Shown here: piece by piece, positions 17,001-25,263 of the stretch
Layout: each line of letters opens with the position of its first letter
Numbering within the stretch: position 1 is the stretch's first letter
Assembly (NCBI GenBank): GCA_024398845.1
Contig: JAKSIM010000016.1
Coordinates: 1 to 52,968 of the forward strand
Length of the DNA: 52,968 nucleotides
Origin: Fibrobacter sp.
GTDB taxonomy: Bacteria > Fibrobacterota > Fibrobacteria > Fibrobacterales > Fibrobacteraceae
Reading direction: 5' to 3'
Position numbers and translations under genes: made by a program
Notes under the pieces: generated by a model
What the model saw: only the letters and a program-made list of their open reading frames with translations
The model's database searches: none
What the model was told of the DNA's origin: nothing

Positions 17001-19766
17001 GGCGATACGACTATGTTCAAGATTGACCTGAACTCTGGCGCTGTTTATACCTTGACCGAATTCGACTTCGATAGCCGCGTAACCTCGGGCGATACCACGT
17101 TTACGATTGACGTGAGGGTAATCGATAAGGAACCTGCTCCGGATGGCGTTTCGGAACTCTCGGATACGGCGACGGTGACCATCATTCTTAGGGATGCCAA
17201 TGAACAGCCGAAGATTGTTTCTGACACGATATATGTGGTCGAAAATACTCCTGGTGGCACAATCGTCGATACGATTAAGGCTTTGGATCCAGATGGCGAC
17301 AACGACAAGTTGACATTTACCATGGTGGGTGAATCCCAGTACTTTAATCTTACGTCCGAAGGAGTCGTGATTGTAAAGGATGGGGCCAATATTGACTACG
17401 AACACCAGGTGGAACCCTCGTTCTCGGTGAGAGTGACCGATATGGTTGATGGTGTACACACCAAGTCTGTGGTTGTTTACATTATTGACGTGAATGAACC
17501 GCCTGTTCTTGACGATCAGGAATTTGTGGTCGAAGAAAACAAGGAAATCGGCTTTGAAGTTGGTAAGGTTGTCGCCCGTGACCCGGACACCGATCCGAAA
17601 TACAACCAGCTGACTTATACGCTCCTTACGAAAACGGACAAGTTTGAAATTCTTACCGATGGAACGATCAAGGTCATTGGTGACCTGGATTACGAAGATG
17701 TGAAGAAGTATGTGTTTGATGTCGAAGTCTCTGATGGTGAATTCCAGGATACTGGCAAGGTGACCATCAGAATAAAGAACATCATTGAACAGTCCTTTGT
17801 GGATATCGTGGAAGGTGACAACTCCGAAAAGACTTGGGACCATCCGGATACCATCTATACGAATATCGATACCTTGAATATCGTTTGGACCCAGTGCGTA
17901 AAGACCATGGATCGTTGCGATACGCTTAGCGGTACGGACAGCTTGACCGAAGGTAAGAACATCATTATCAAGCGCTTCAAGGACCCGACAACGGATATCG
18001 CTGGCGCCGATACGGTGGTTGTGTATTACAGCACGTCGGCTCCGATTGTGACGGTGAGCAAGGATGAAGATCCTGCCTTCAAGACGAACATTTATACGGT
18101 CGTCGAAAATACGGGTGCCGATTCCTCGACCTTCTTTGTGAACTACAAGAAGAACGATGTGTATGTGCATGTTTCTGATGCAGCGTCTAATAAGGATACT
18201 TCGTTTAATGTCTCTTTGATGCTGGATACGATTAGTATTCCTTCTTTGGAATACAAGATTATGGCAGACATTGTTGAATCGACGCTCCCGCTGAACGTAA
18301 ATGCCCCGAATGCGGTAAGGACTCCGATGAATAACGATTTGCTTGCCTTCTCTTATACGGATACGTTTGAAGGCCACGAAGTGAAGGTGACCTACTATAC
18401 CGATAAGATGGGCAATGTCGTTAAGGGCGAGAGTGGATCCGAAGAAATGACGATCTCTTACGTTGAAGTTATTGGTAAAGATACGGTGACGTTCTCGTTC
18501 CAGGCCGACGCGGTCACGGGTCACCTTATTAAAACCGAAAATAACGGCTCCTTCAAGGTTAGCTATGAATATGAAGATGCTAACCATAACAGGGTGACCG
18601 TGGGTTACAACGTTAACGAAAATGGCAAGCTTGCCAAGAATTCCGGTGGCGACGTTGGTTACGAAGTCAGCTACACCTACGTGAACGCTTATGGGAACTC
18701 TGCAAAGAAGTCACTGAAAATTGTGTACGATACCAAGCCGCCTCTGGTCTGGATTAAGTCTCCTGTAGATGACCAGGTGCTGAGTTCCAACATGGCCGAA
18801 GTGGAATGGTATGTGAGCGCCACGGGTGATAGTGCAGACTTTGTTTTGCAAGATACCCTTGCAATTCAGGGGCTTGAAAAGGGTGCCAATACCATTGTTC
18901 GCTTCTTTGTGGACAAGGCTGGTAACAGGGCTTCTGACACGGTCTACGTGATTATGAAGGACGCCAAGGATGTGGATATCCAGGTGGAACAGCCGGTTAC
19001 CATCGTGACCGCCAAGAAGGTTGAAGAATACTATAGCGAAAACAAGCCGAAGAAAGGCCAGACGTTCGCCGTGTCTATCAAGAATCCGAGAACCGAAGTC
19101 GAAAAGGAAACCGTTATTGGCGGACTCTTTAAGACTAGGGAAGGTAGTGGAGCCGAACCGTATCCGGGTAAGAAGGGCCATTTGGGACCGACCGTTGGAA
19201 TTGAGGTCAAGCTTCCGGTCTACAATTCTGTTGGAGGCCTTGCCACGCTCGATGACTTGATTGGTAAGGACGGTCTCGTCTCGCTGGATGGTATTGACGC
19301 TGCCAATAGCGAAAAGAAGACTGTGGAAGAGTACGTTAAGCAGTATTGTACTGCAGAATTTGCCTCTAGCTATGGCACTGACTTTAGCAAGGCGAACCTC
19401 TACAATACCACGATGAAGGTGACAATCTGGATCTTTACCTCTCTCGGCTCTTTTGTGGATAAGTACTCGTTTACTCAGGAGATGAACGATGCTGACTTTG
19501 TAGACGATGCCGGTATGCTGCAGATGTACTTTGAACAGAAACCGGATAAGAATGGCTACGTGCATACGCAGAACGGCCGTCTCTATTCGACTGGCGCCTA
19601 CATCTACAAGACCGAAGTCGAAATGAAGTCCTCCTTGAAGTGTACGCTTCCGCCGGTCAACGACGAGGCTAACACCCAGAAGATGGGTGCCCTGCGCAAG
19701 ACGACCGAGGAAATGCGCAAGGCCTTTGGTTACAAGCGCCCGGACTCTGGAAAGAAGAAAAAATAG
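14073..19766 (+). CDS. Giant exported cadherin-repeat protein B
   Basis: The 1897-aa paralog of A, C and D starts with a signal peptide (MRERRENLRFLSLLVLGLAL..., cleavage near AFAAP). The N-domain (to about 383) has VGGPIVIGG, GPIRVLGS, YMDSD and AGQILAKKIVIDSEF. A Calx-beta-like segment (about 384-548) reads EFEENDSLVEVPVTLD. Six cadherin-type repeats (about 549-1240) end in DVNEKP, DEDDIP, DLNENP, DANEQP, DVNEPP and NIIEQS linkers and include LDYE-like motifs (LNYELV, IDYEHQ, LDYEDV). The SY module (about 1425-1545), Ig-like domain and shared C-terminal module (about 1629-1897) follow, ending FGYKRPDSGKKKK. AGGAG lies 9 nt before the ATG. A strong terminator follows the gene. The N-terminal third looks more AT-rich than the C-terminal third. 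Confidence 0.85.
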   Translation: MRERRENLRFLSLLVLGLALQAFAAPSWPMYFSNVTMTDSATMQETWNTLTKYKVFGEDFIRFEGQKVFIRDTVGWFGTAKGDFETKNPWHVVGGPIVIGGNIRFTSGDGSDSLLKGPIRVLGSVTMENHGNPDAFDGDACVQNKVNDYFLTELRSGKAYVGNYSGTKVVENYGDCPSSVPEVDGNLEAPRLVDGEFSRHTIHPALNINGSVETIDVPPRSLSDEKDSVYDYYIESISLENGGTLVIRMPKSGRLTRIFLQNGFTKINSHSSIRILYMDSDKASDYNTTTGKWKNGVDPIIWKDEKGNIKDPNGYIGGSDYKGNLLFYSNGNISIDAMNPNDVVHGTLISSGTIWIKQHMTYAGQILAKKIVIDSEFDGEFIYMPFDPPAIDIYGKITDLEFEENDSLVEVPVTLDKVPETDVSITYCFKSAEKVFSNWADGKDLNLNDVDAAWKKMPLCEDTEWCIEYDESHSCTKSVTIPKSVRTVTIPRKNTSAQSDDQKVWINVYKDGITEGKEKIILQVTNIVGAVIQNNQTSGGIALTLKDYRNRVPSFLDEGADFEVYENKLGDTAGVVKAIDEDGDALNFGIVGGSDKDYFELQKIDNASTRLVLKADSAVDFEALAKKNFKLEVVIAVTDGKIETPVTKTFYVNVLDVNEKPIINDAVINSTSPLKENAKNGTLVGRISLTDTDSTMNGGSLLHPELSIYNVAIAIDGDTAALQIDSVHHVKTGKNYALVYVKNSDLIDYELDSILTLKILVRDTSVYTVDEATNVKTYPLEDSAMITIKVKDEDDIPVIDTTTTDTTTIDSIHIPNISKLDLDKKKQGSVPENNALYEIAGKIFATCSDSTKPLYYEITKDTSSLFAMDPKTGVVTVGMANALNYELVNEYAISVKVSDGEPDANGRDKTRGYKVQSVTRDVVIRVIDLNENPIISEGQTFYFGELLPANSFVDSVKASDIDTSYKFTQHKFVLIGGDTTMFKIDLNSGAVYTLTEFDFDSRVTSGDTTFTIDVRVIDKEPAPDGVSELSDTATVTIILRDANEQPKIVSDTIYVVENTPGGTIVDTIKALDPDGDNDKLTFTMVGESQYFNLTSEGVVIVKDGANIDYEHQVEPSFSVRVTDMVDGVHTKSVVVYIIDVNEPPVLDDQEFVVEENKEIGFEVGKVVARDPDTDPKYNQLTYTLLTKTDKFEILTDGTIKVIGDLDYEDVKKYVFDVEVSDGEFQDTGKVTIRIKNIIEQSFVDIVEGDNSEKTWDHPDTIYTNIDTLNIVWTQCVKTMDRCDTLSGTDSLTEGKNIIIKRFKDPTTDIAGADTVVVYYSTSAPIVTVSKDEDPAFKTNIYTVVENTGADSSTFFVNYKKNDVYVHVSDAASNKDTSFNVSLMLDTISIPSLEYKIMADIVESTLPLNVNAPNAVRTPMNNDLLAFSYTDTFEGHEVKVTYYTDKMGNVVKGESGSEEMTISYVEVIGKDTVTFSFQADAVTGHLIKTENNGSFKVSYEYEDANHNRVTVGYNVNENGKLAKNSGGDVGYEVSYTYVNAYGNSAKKSLKIVYDTKPPLVWIKSPVDDQVLSSNMAEVEWYVSATGDSADFVLQDTLAIQGLEKGANTIVRFFVDKAGNRASDTVYVIMKDAKDVDIQVEQPVTIVTAKKVEEYYSENKPKKGQTFAVSIKNPRTEVEKETVIGGLFKTREGSGAEPYPGKKGHLGPTVGIEVKLPVYNSVGGLATLDDLIGKDGLVSLDGIDAANSEKKTVEEYVKQYCTAEFASSYGTDFSKANLYNTTMKVTIWIFTSLGSFVDKYSFTQEMNDADFVDDAGMLQMYFEQKPDKNGYVHTQNGRLYSTGAYIYKTEVEMKSSLKCTLPPVNDEANTQKMGALRKTTEEMRKAFGYKRPDSGKKKK

Positions 19767-19794
19767 ACAACGTTTGTAATAATTTTCCATACAA

Positions 19795-19819
19795 AACCGC
19801 CTTTTTGGGCGGTTTTTTT
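19795..19819 (+). terminator. Intrinsic terminator of giant gene B
   Basis: AACCGCC and GGGCGGTT flank a short T-rich loop and run into T7 (19813-19819). It lies about 30 nt past the stop. Confidence 0.9.
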
Positions 19820-19869
19820 GTGTTTTTGGTCACTTTCTTTTGCGAAATTGAAATTTGTTAAAAAAAGTG

Positions 19870-19898
19870 TTGCATGTTCGAATAAAAAAACGTATATT
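19870..19898 (+). promoter_or_regulatory. Promoter of giant gene C
   Basis: TTGCAT (19870-19875) is separated by exactly 17 nt from TATATT (19893-19898). The arrangement is nearly the same as at gene D. The predicted start is close to the leader hairpin. Confidence 0.75.
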
Positions 19899-19909
19899 AC
19901 CATGATTTC

Positions 19910-19943
19910 GAGTTAATAGGAGGGGAGAAACTCTTATTAATTC
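19910..19943 (+). promoter_or_regulatory. Conserved 5' leader hairpin of giant gene C
   Basis: GAGTTAATA and TATTAATTC pair with one G-U, and GAG-AAA-CTC pairs inside. The same structure and much of the sequence occur in the gene D leader (25209-25242). It lies near the predicted 5' end of the mRNA and 21 nt before the ATG. Confidence 0.7.
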
Positions 19944-19964
19944 ATTCATCAGGGAGTGGGTAAA

Positions 19965-22900
19965 ATGAATATAAGAGTTATAGCTCTTTTGCTGGCAGGG
20001 ATGATTCCTGCCTTTGCTGCAGACGAATCCGAACATAAGTTGGCAATGTATGGCGGAGATGAAGTAGACCCGGCGCCGTTGCATTTTGATAACTTTGGAG
20101 AAAGTGAACAGAGTGGCGCTTGGACTCGGTTGCTTAAGTATAAGCTTTGGGGAACCAGTTTTTTTGAAACAGGTACTGTTGAAGTTGAAGACTCTGTCGG
20201 TTGGACTGGATGTGCCAAGTGTAAATGGCAAAATACGAATGCTGGTTTGGTATTGGGTGGTCCCATAAGTTTTAATGGTGATGTTTCTTTGGGTAATGAG
20301 ACTACTTTTCTTACGGGACCGACCCGTATTGAAGGTGATTTTACTACGGGTAATGCAAATAATGGAAAGATTTATGGTACCGTGTGTGTCAAGGGTTCTG
20401 TTAATGGCGAAGCCCAAAAACTCATAGAAGCCACAAAGAATTCTGATAATCCGGGAATATTGTTTTATGGAAATAACGCCCATGGCGGGGAATGTAGCGA
20501 TGAACTCGTTCTTCCGGTTGACGACAAATTGAAAGTTCCGAGTATTGATTGGACTAAAGTTAACACTCGTGGAACCTTGAGAGTTGAGAATGGTGGCACT
20601 TACCTTGATGCTACTGGTGGCAATCCTTCTGAAGAATTAACTCTTTATTTTGATGAAATTGCGTTTGAAAACGATTCTAAGCTTTATATAGTTATGCCAG
20701 AGGGTGGGCGTTTGACAAGAATCTTTACGCGTCACGTGACATTCAAAACGCATCCCTTAATTCAGGTTGTGTATGGTACTAAAGAACATAATACAGAAGT
20801 GTTGAATGAGGATTATGCCGGCAATTTGTTGTTTTATGTAGATGACGACATTTTGCTTGAAAATACGGATAATGTTATTTTTCAAGGTTCTTTCTTATCG
20901 ACTGGTCGATTGACGTATACTTCGAATGGTAAGTTTGCCGGTCAGTTAATTGCGAATGAGCTTAAATTGGGTAACCAGATCAATGGAAAAAATTTTAGAT
21001 TTGTACCGTATAACCCGCCGAAAATCCTGCTCGAGTCTAAAGCTCGCATTGAAGAAGGTCGGACTGATCCCCAAGATATTTTAGTGACGTTGAACAGAAC
21101 TGCCTCCACAAATGTGACGTTCAATTATTGTTTTGAATTTAAAAATAAAAATGAAAAAATTGATGGGTTTGACGCAGCTTCTGAGGCTCGATTGGACTTG
21201 AATAAAATGCCGCTGCCTATTTGTAATGGACAATCGGTTTCTAAGTCGGCTATGATTTCTAATGGTAAAGACAATACGGAATCTTCCATTGCTGCAATAG
21301 TTGTGGATGATAACATTCGCCAGAATGATGAAGCTTTTATTCTTAAAATATGGAATTTGACGGGTGCTGTTATTGGAACGAGCGCCAATAAGGGTGATTT
21401 TAAGGTTATCATTGAAGATAATGATTCAAAGCCTGTTAACAAAGATACAACTGTTACCGGTTATGAAGATACTGATTTGCTTATTGATCGTTTCCCGGTA
21501 TATATGGGGGATCAATCTATTAATAATACTTATGAAGTGAAAATCGTGACATTGCCGGAAAAGGGCCGACTTACCCTCTCTGGCAAGGATGTTAAGGTTG
21601 ATGATGTAATTTCTTCCAACACATTAAAAAATCTTGTGTTCCGCGGTGCGCCGGACTCTTCGGGTTCGCCGTACACCTCGTTTAAATATATCGCTATTGT
21701 TGATGGTGAAATTACAGATGCCGCAAGTACGGTCACGATTAATTTGCTCCCCGAAAATGACCCTCCTGTAGCTAAGAATAACGAACCTACTATTTATTTC
21801 TACGAAATTTCTCATAAGTTGAGTGATAAGTCCGAAAGTTTTGAAATTGTTGACCCTGATGATAACGAATTTACGTATGAATTTGACAATACGGACGCTA
21901 ATTACAAGAAGGTGTCTGACCTTTTTGCAATAGATTCAAAGACAGGTGTTGTTTCTGTAAAGGAGAAGGCTGTTCTTGACTATGAATCAGCTGATAGTGT
22001 GTTTACCATTAAGGTTAAAATTACAGATGCCGGTGGTAAGACCGATTCCGATCGCAAGTCTATTACCCCGAAGCTGACGATCAAGATTCTTGACGAAAAC
22101 GAAAAGCCGACTATTGAAGATGCTTCCGCTGTTGTGGCAGAAAGAACTCCTAACGGAACCGAAGTGGTTCGCATGATTGCCTCTGACCCGGATATTTACA
22201 ACGTCGAGTTCAGCAAGCTGACTTATGAAATCATCACGAAAGATGTTCCGTTTACCATGGATTCCAACAAGATTTTGGTTGCTGACGGTAGCCGCCTGGT
22301 TTACAAGACCCAGCCCAAATGGGAATTCGAGGTCCGCGTGATTGATGGCAAGGGCCTTTCTGATACTGCAACGGTTGTGATTACCGTGACTGAACAAGAC
22401 TTTCCGCCGCACATCTTCTGCGTGACTGGCGATGACGATTGCAACGGCCCGTTCTATGTGGACGAAAACTCCGAAACCGGTTTTGTGATTCACGAATTCG
22501 GCGTGTCTGATGAAAAATACCTCAATGATTTGAAGGTGACTTTGGAAGATGTTGACAAGACTGGTGCGGATTCCCTGTTCAATGCTGTTTTGGGTCCTGT
22601 TTCGAATAATTCTGCTAGAAGCTTGAAGATTGTTGTTAAGGACAAGAACAAGCTTGACTACGAAAAGATTATTGATACGCACAAGGTTCGCATTGTTGTT
22701 ACGAACCCGAAGGGCCTGAATGCTGCCATTGAACGCACCATTGTTGTGAATGACGTGAATGAAACTCCGGACATTGAAGACCAGTTCTTCACTGTAAACG
22801 AAACCGCCCTGGTGGGTACCTCTGTAGGCTTTGTTGTTGCTACGGACCCGGATAAGAATCCTGAATTCAACAAGTTGACCTTCTCCAAGGTTGAAGGAAG

Positions 22901-25061
22901 CGGATGGTTCAACGTACTCGAAAGTGGCGAAATCAAGTTGCTCAAGGAATTGGACTACAAAAAGGATTCTGTGCACGTTATGAAGGTCCGTGTTACGGAC
23001 GGTACCAACTCTAATACGGCAAACGTGACCATCAAGGTTTTGAAGGAACGCAAAATTTCCATAGTTGACATCATTGAAGCGGACAACGCTGATTCGACCT
23101 GGTTTTACCCGGAAATAATCTATACCCATACGCCGACCCTCCATTACACTTGGAGGGAATGCGTCAAGGATACTTTGCACTGTGTCCAGAAAGAAGGCGA
23201 TACTACGCTTGTCACGGGTGTGAACAAGATTGTGAAGACTTTCCAGGATCCGACTACGGACGAAATGGGCTACGACGAAGTGACCGTTTACTATAGCGAC
23301 GAAACTCCGATTGTGGAAATCTCCACTAATAAGAAAACTGTTGTTGCAAAGAACATCTACTCCATTGTCGAGAAGGTCGATGCAAATGACAAGAATGTGT
23401 ATGTGAACCACACGGAAAATGACGTGACCGTGAAGATTGTTGACAATGCAATGAATACGGATACCTCGTTTGTTGTGAAGATTGATCTTGGTAAAAAGAT
23501 TGATGTTCCGACTACGACCTTGAACGCGATGAATGCCGTGGTCAAGGAAGGTGTTGCCCTGAACGATGCCCCGGGTAAGGTGACTCGCACTCCGGTGAAT
23601 GGTAATGGAACCAAGGTCTCTTACAATGACAAGGTGGGTGGCGTTGACGTTACGATTTCCTATATGGTGGATGAAAATGGCGAAGTCCAGAAGCAGGACG
23701 TGATTGGGGAAAAGGGCAAGAAGATTTCGACCGAAGTGATTACGGTCTCTTATGAAACCGAAATCAACGGCAAGAAGGTCACCGTTTCTTACGAAGCCGA
23801 TGGTTTTACAGGTGCCCCGATTTATGTGGATGCAGATGGTCACAAGACCTTTAATTCCGAAAAGAATGGTATCTATACCGTGAGCTACGGTGCCGATAAC
23901 GACCCGTCGATGCAGATTTCTTACTTCATTGACAAGAATGGCAAGATTGTGGCGAACGCCAATGGCGATAAGGGCTATAATGTCTCTTACACCTACGTGA
24001 ACAAGTTCGGCAATGCCGCCAAGCAGGACATTTTTGTGGTGCTTGACATGGTTGGCCCTGAAGTCAAGATTGTTTCTCCGGTAGACAATGCTTCTATCTT
24101 TGGCAACTACACCGACGTGGTTTGGACGGTTGGCGGTGTTGAACAGGATACCCTGAAGGTGCAGAGCCTTAAACGTGGTACAAACGTGATTGTTCGCTAC
24201 TTCCAGGATAAGGCGGGCAACGTTACCTCCGATACGGTCTACGTCATTATGAAGAATGCCAAGGATGTGGATATTAACGTCGAAAAGCCGGTGACCATTG
24301 TCAATCGCGACTCTGTAGAAAAGTACTACGAAGTCAACGCTCCGGTTGATGGTGAACGCTTTGCCGTTAGCATCTACAACACCAAGACCAACAAGGAAAT
24401 TGAAACTCAGGTTGGTTTCCGTCCGGGTCATGTCAAGAAGGGTAGTGGCGAACAGCCGTACGAAGGCCTTGACGGCCACCTTGGCCCGACTCTCGCCATT
24501 GACGTGAAGTTGCCGATGGCCAACGCTGTGGGCGGCCTCGCTACTCTCGACGACATTGTGGGCGAGGACGGCATGGTTGCCATTGAAGGCGTGGATGCCG
24601 CCAATAGCGAAAAGATGACCGTGAACGAATATGCCCAGGCATACTGCACGGATGAATTCGTGAAGGACATGGGTTCTGACTTGAGCAAGATGAACCTCTT
24701 TGACACCAAGATGAATGTCAATATCAGTGTGTTTACGAATTCGGGCAGCTTTGTGGATTCCTACTCCTTTACCCAGGATCTTAACGATGCCGAACAGGTG
24801 AACGATGTTGGCATGCTCAAGATGTTCTTTGAACAGAAACCGGATAAGGATGGCTATGTGCGTACCGCTAAAGGCGTTAGCTATGGCACGGGAGCCTACG
24901 TGTACAAGGCCGATGTCACTATGAAATCCACCCTGCGCTGCACGCTCCCGCCGGTTAAGGACGTATCCAATACACAGGTCAAGGGTGCCGTGCGTGTCAC
25001 TACGGACGACCTCCTGAAAAAGTTCGGCTACAAGCGTCCGGAGTACAAGATTAAGAAATAA
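19965..25061 (+). CDS. Giant exported cadherin-repeat protein C
   Basis: The 1698-aa paralog has a signal peptide (MNIRVIALLLAGMIPAFAAD). Its N-domain (to about 346) carries VLGGPISFNGD, GPTRIEGDF, PEGGRLTRIFT and AGQLIANELKLG. A Calx-beta-like segment (about 347-486) and a VCBS-like domain (VTGYEDTDLLIDRFPV, about 487-600) follow, then four cadherin-type repeats (about 600-1025) with DENEKP and DVNETP linkers. One repeat contains the Cys pair of CVTGDDDCNGPF. The SY module (about 1215-1350), an Ig-like domain and the shared C-terminal module (about 1431-1698) end in FGYKRPEYKIKK. The start at 19965 follows GGGAG by about 8 nt; a GTG three codons upstream is less likely. Its last third is very similar to gene D at the nucleotide level. 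Confidence 0.85.
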   Translation: MNIRVIALLLAGMIPAFAADESEHKLAMYGGDEVDPAPLHFDNFGESEQSGAWTRLLKYKLWGTSFFETGTVEVEDSVGWTGCAKCKWQNTNAGLVLGGPISFNGDVSLGNETTFLTGPTRIEGDFTTGNANNGKIYGTVCVKGSVNGEAQKLIEATKNSDNPGILFYGNNAHGGECSDELVLPVDDKLKVPSIDWTKVNTRGTLRVENGGTYLDATGGNPSEELTLYFDEIAFENDSKLYIVMPEGGRLTRIFTRHVTFKTHPLIQVVYGTKEHNTEVLNEDYAGNLLFYVDDDILLENTDNVIFQGSFLSTGRLTYTSNGKFAGQLIANELKLGNQINGKNFRFVPYNPPKILLESKARIEEGRTDPQDILVTLNRTASTNVTFNYCFEFKNKNEKIDGFDAASEARLDLNKMPLPICNGQSVSKSAMISNGKDNTESSIAAIVVDDNIRQNDEAFILKIWNLTGAVIGTSANKGDFKVIIEDNDSKPVNKDTTVTGYEDTDLLIDRFPVYMGDQSINNTYEVKIVTLPEKGRLTLSGKDVKVDDVISSNTLKNLVFRGAPDSSGSPYTSFKYIAIVDGEITDAASTVTINLLPENDPPVAKNNEPTIYFYEISHKLSDKSESFEIVDPDDNEFTYEFDNTDANYKKVSDLFAIDSKTGVVSVKEKAVLDYESADSVFTIKVKITDAGGKTDSDRKSITPKLTIKILDENEKPTIEDASAVVAERTPNGTEVVRMIASDPDIYNVEFSKLTYEIITKDVPFTMDSNKILVADGSRLVYKTQPKWEFEVRVIDGKGLSDTATVVITVTEQDFPPHIFCVTGDDDCNGPFYVDENSETGFVIHEFGVSDEKYLNDLKVTLEDVDKTGADSLFNAVLGPVSNNSARSLKIVVKDKNKLDYEKIIDTHKVRIVVTNPKGLNAAIERTIVVNDVNETPDIEDQFFTVNETALVGTSVGFVVATDPDKNPEFNKLTFSKVEGSGWFNVLESGEIKLLKELDYKKDSVHVMKVRVTDGTNSNTANVTIKVLKERKISIVDIIEADNADSTWFYPEIIYTHTPTLHYTWRECVKDTLHCVQKEGDTTLVTGVNKIVKTFQDPTTDEMGYDEVTVYYSDETPIVEISTNKKTVVAKNIYSIVEKVDANDKNVYVNHTENDVTVKIVDNAMNTDTSFVVKIDLGKKIDVPTTTLNAMNAVVKEGVALNDAPGKVTRTPVNGNGTKVSYNDKVGGVDVTISYMVDENGEVQKQDVIGEKGKKISTEVITVSYETEINGKKVTVSYEADGFTGAPIYVDADGHKTFNSEKNGIYTVSYGADNDPSMQISYFIDKNGKIVANANGDKGYNVSYTYVNKFGNAAKQDIFVVLDMVGPEVKIVSPVDNASIFGNYTDVVWTVGGVEQDTLKVQSLKRGTNVIVRYFQDKAGNVTSDTVYVIMKNAKDVDINVEKPVTIVNRDSVEKYYEVNAPVDGERFAVSIYNTKTNKEIETQVGFRPGHVKKGSGEQPYEGLDGHLGPTLAIDVKLPMANAVGGLATLDDIVGEDGMVAIEGVDAANSEKMTVNEYAQAYCTDEFVKDMGSDLSKMNLFDTKMNVNISVFTNSGSFVDSYSFTQDLNDAEQVNDVGMLKMFFEQKPDKDGYVRTAKGVSYGTGAYVYKADVTMKSTLRCTLPPVKDVSNTQVKGAVRVTTDDLLKKFGYKRPEYKIKK

Positions 25062-25086
25062 TCCATCCCTGGTGATTATTGATGAA

Positions 25087-25114
25087 CCGCCCTGCAAAAA
25101 AGGGCGGTTTTTTT
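25087..25114 (+). terminator. Intrinsic terminator of giant gene C
   Basis: CCGCCCT-GCAAAAA-AGGGCGG is followed by T7 (25108-25114). It lies 26 nt after the stop codon. Confidence 0.92.
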
Positions 25115-25167
25115 GTGATATTAGTCATGAAAAAAAACAAAAATGTTGATAATCTGTTAAAATCCCA

Positions 25168-25196
25168 TTGCAAATTTTTCTAAAAAAAAGTATATT
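25168..25196 (+). promoter_or_regulatory. Promoter of giant gene D
   Basis: TTGCAA (25168-25173) is separated by exactly 17 nt from TATATT (25191-25196), extended to TATATTTG. The predicted start is about 25203, only a few bases before the leader hairpin. Confidence 0.8.
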
Positions 25197-25208
25197 TGAA
25201 CGATTCAC

Positions 25209-25242
25209 GAATTAATAGGGGGGGAGCGACTCTTATTAATTC
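25209..25242 (+). promoter_or_regulatory. Conserved 5' leader hairpin of giant gene D
   Basis: GAATTAATA and TATTAATTC are perfectly complementary, with GAG-CGA-CTC pairing inside and a G7 run in the 5' strand. It is homologous to the gene C leader. It sits at the predicted mRNA 5' end and stops 10 nt before the AAGGA ribosome-binding site. Confidence 0.75.
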
Positions 25243-25263
25243 AATTCATCAGAAGGAATGAAC

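Noticed and set aside
21987..25097. 1036-codon open frame on the minus strand
   Set aside because: It lies antisense to giant gene C, which has a signal peptide, repeats and regulatory sites. Long antisense frames arise here from biased codon use (many GAC, GTC, AAC codons). The same applies to 16524-18587 and 10528-12003.
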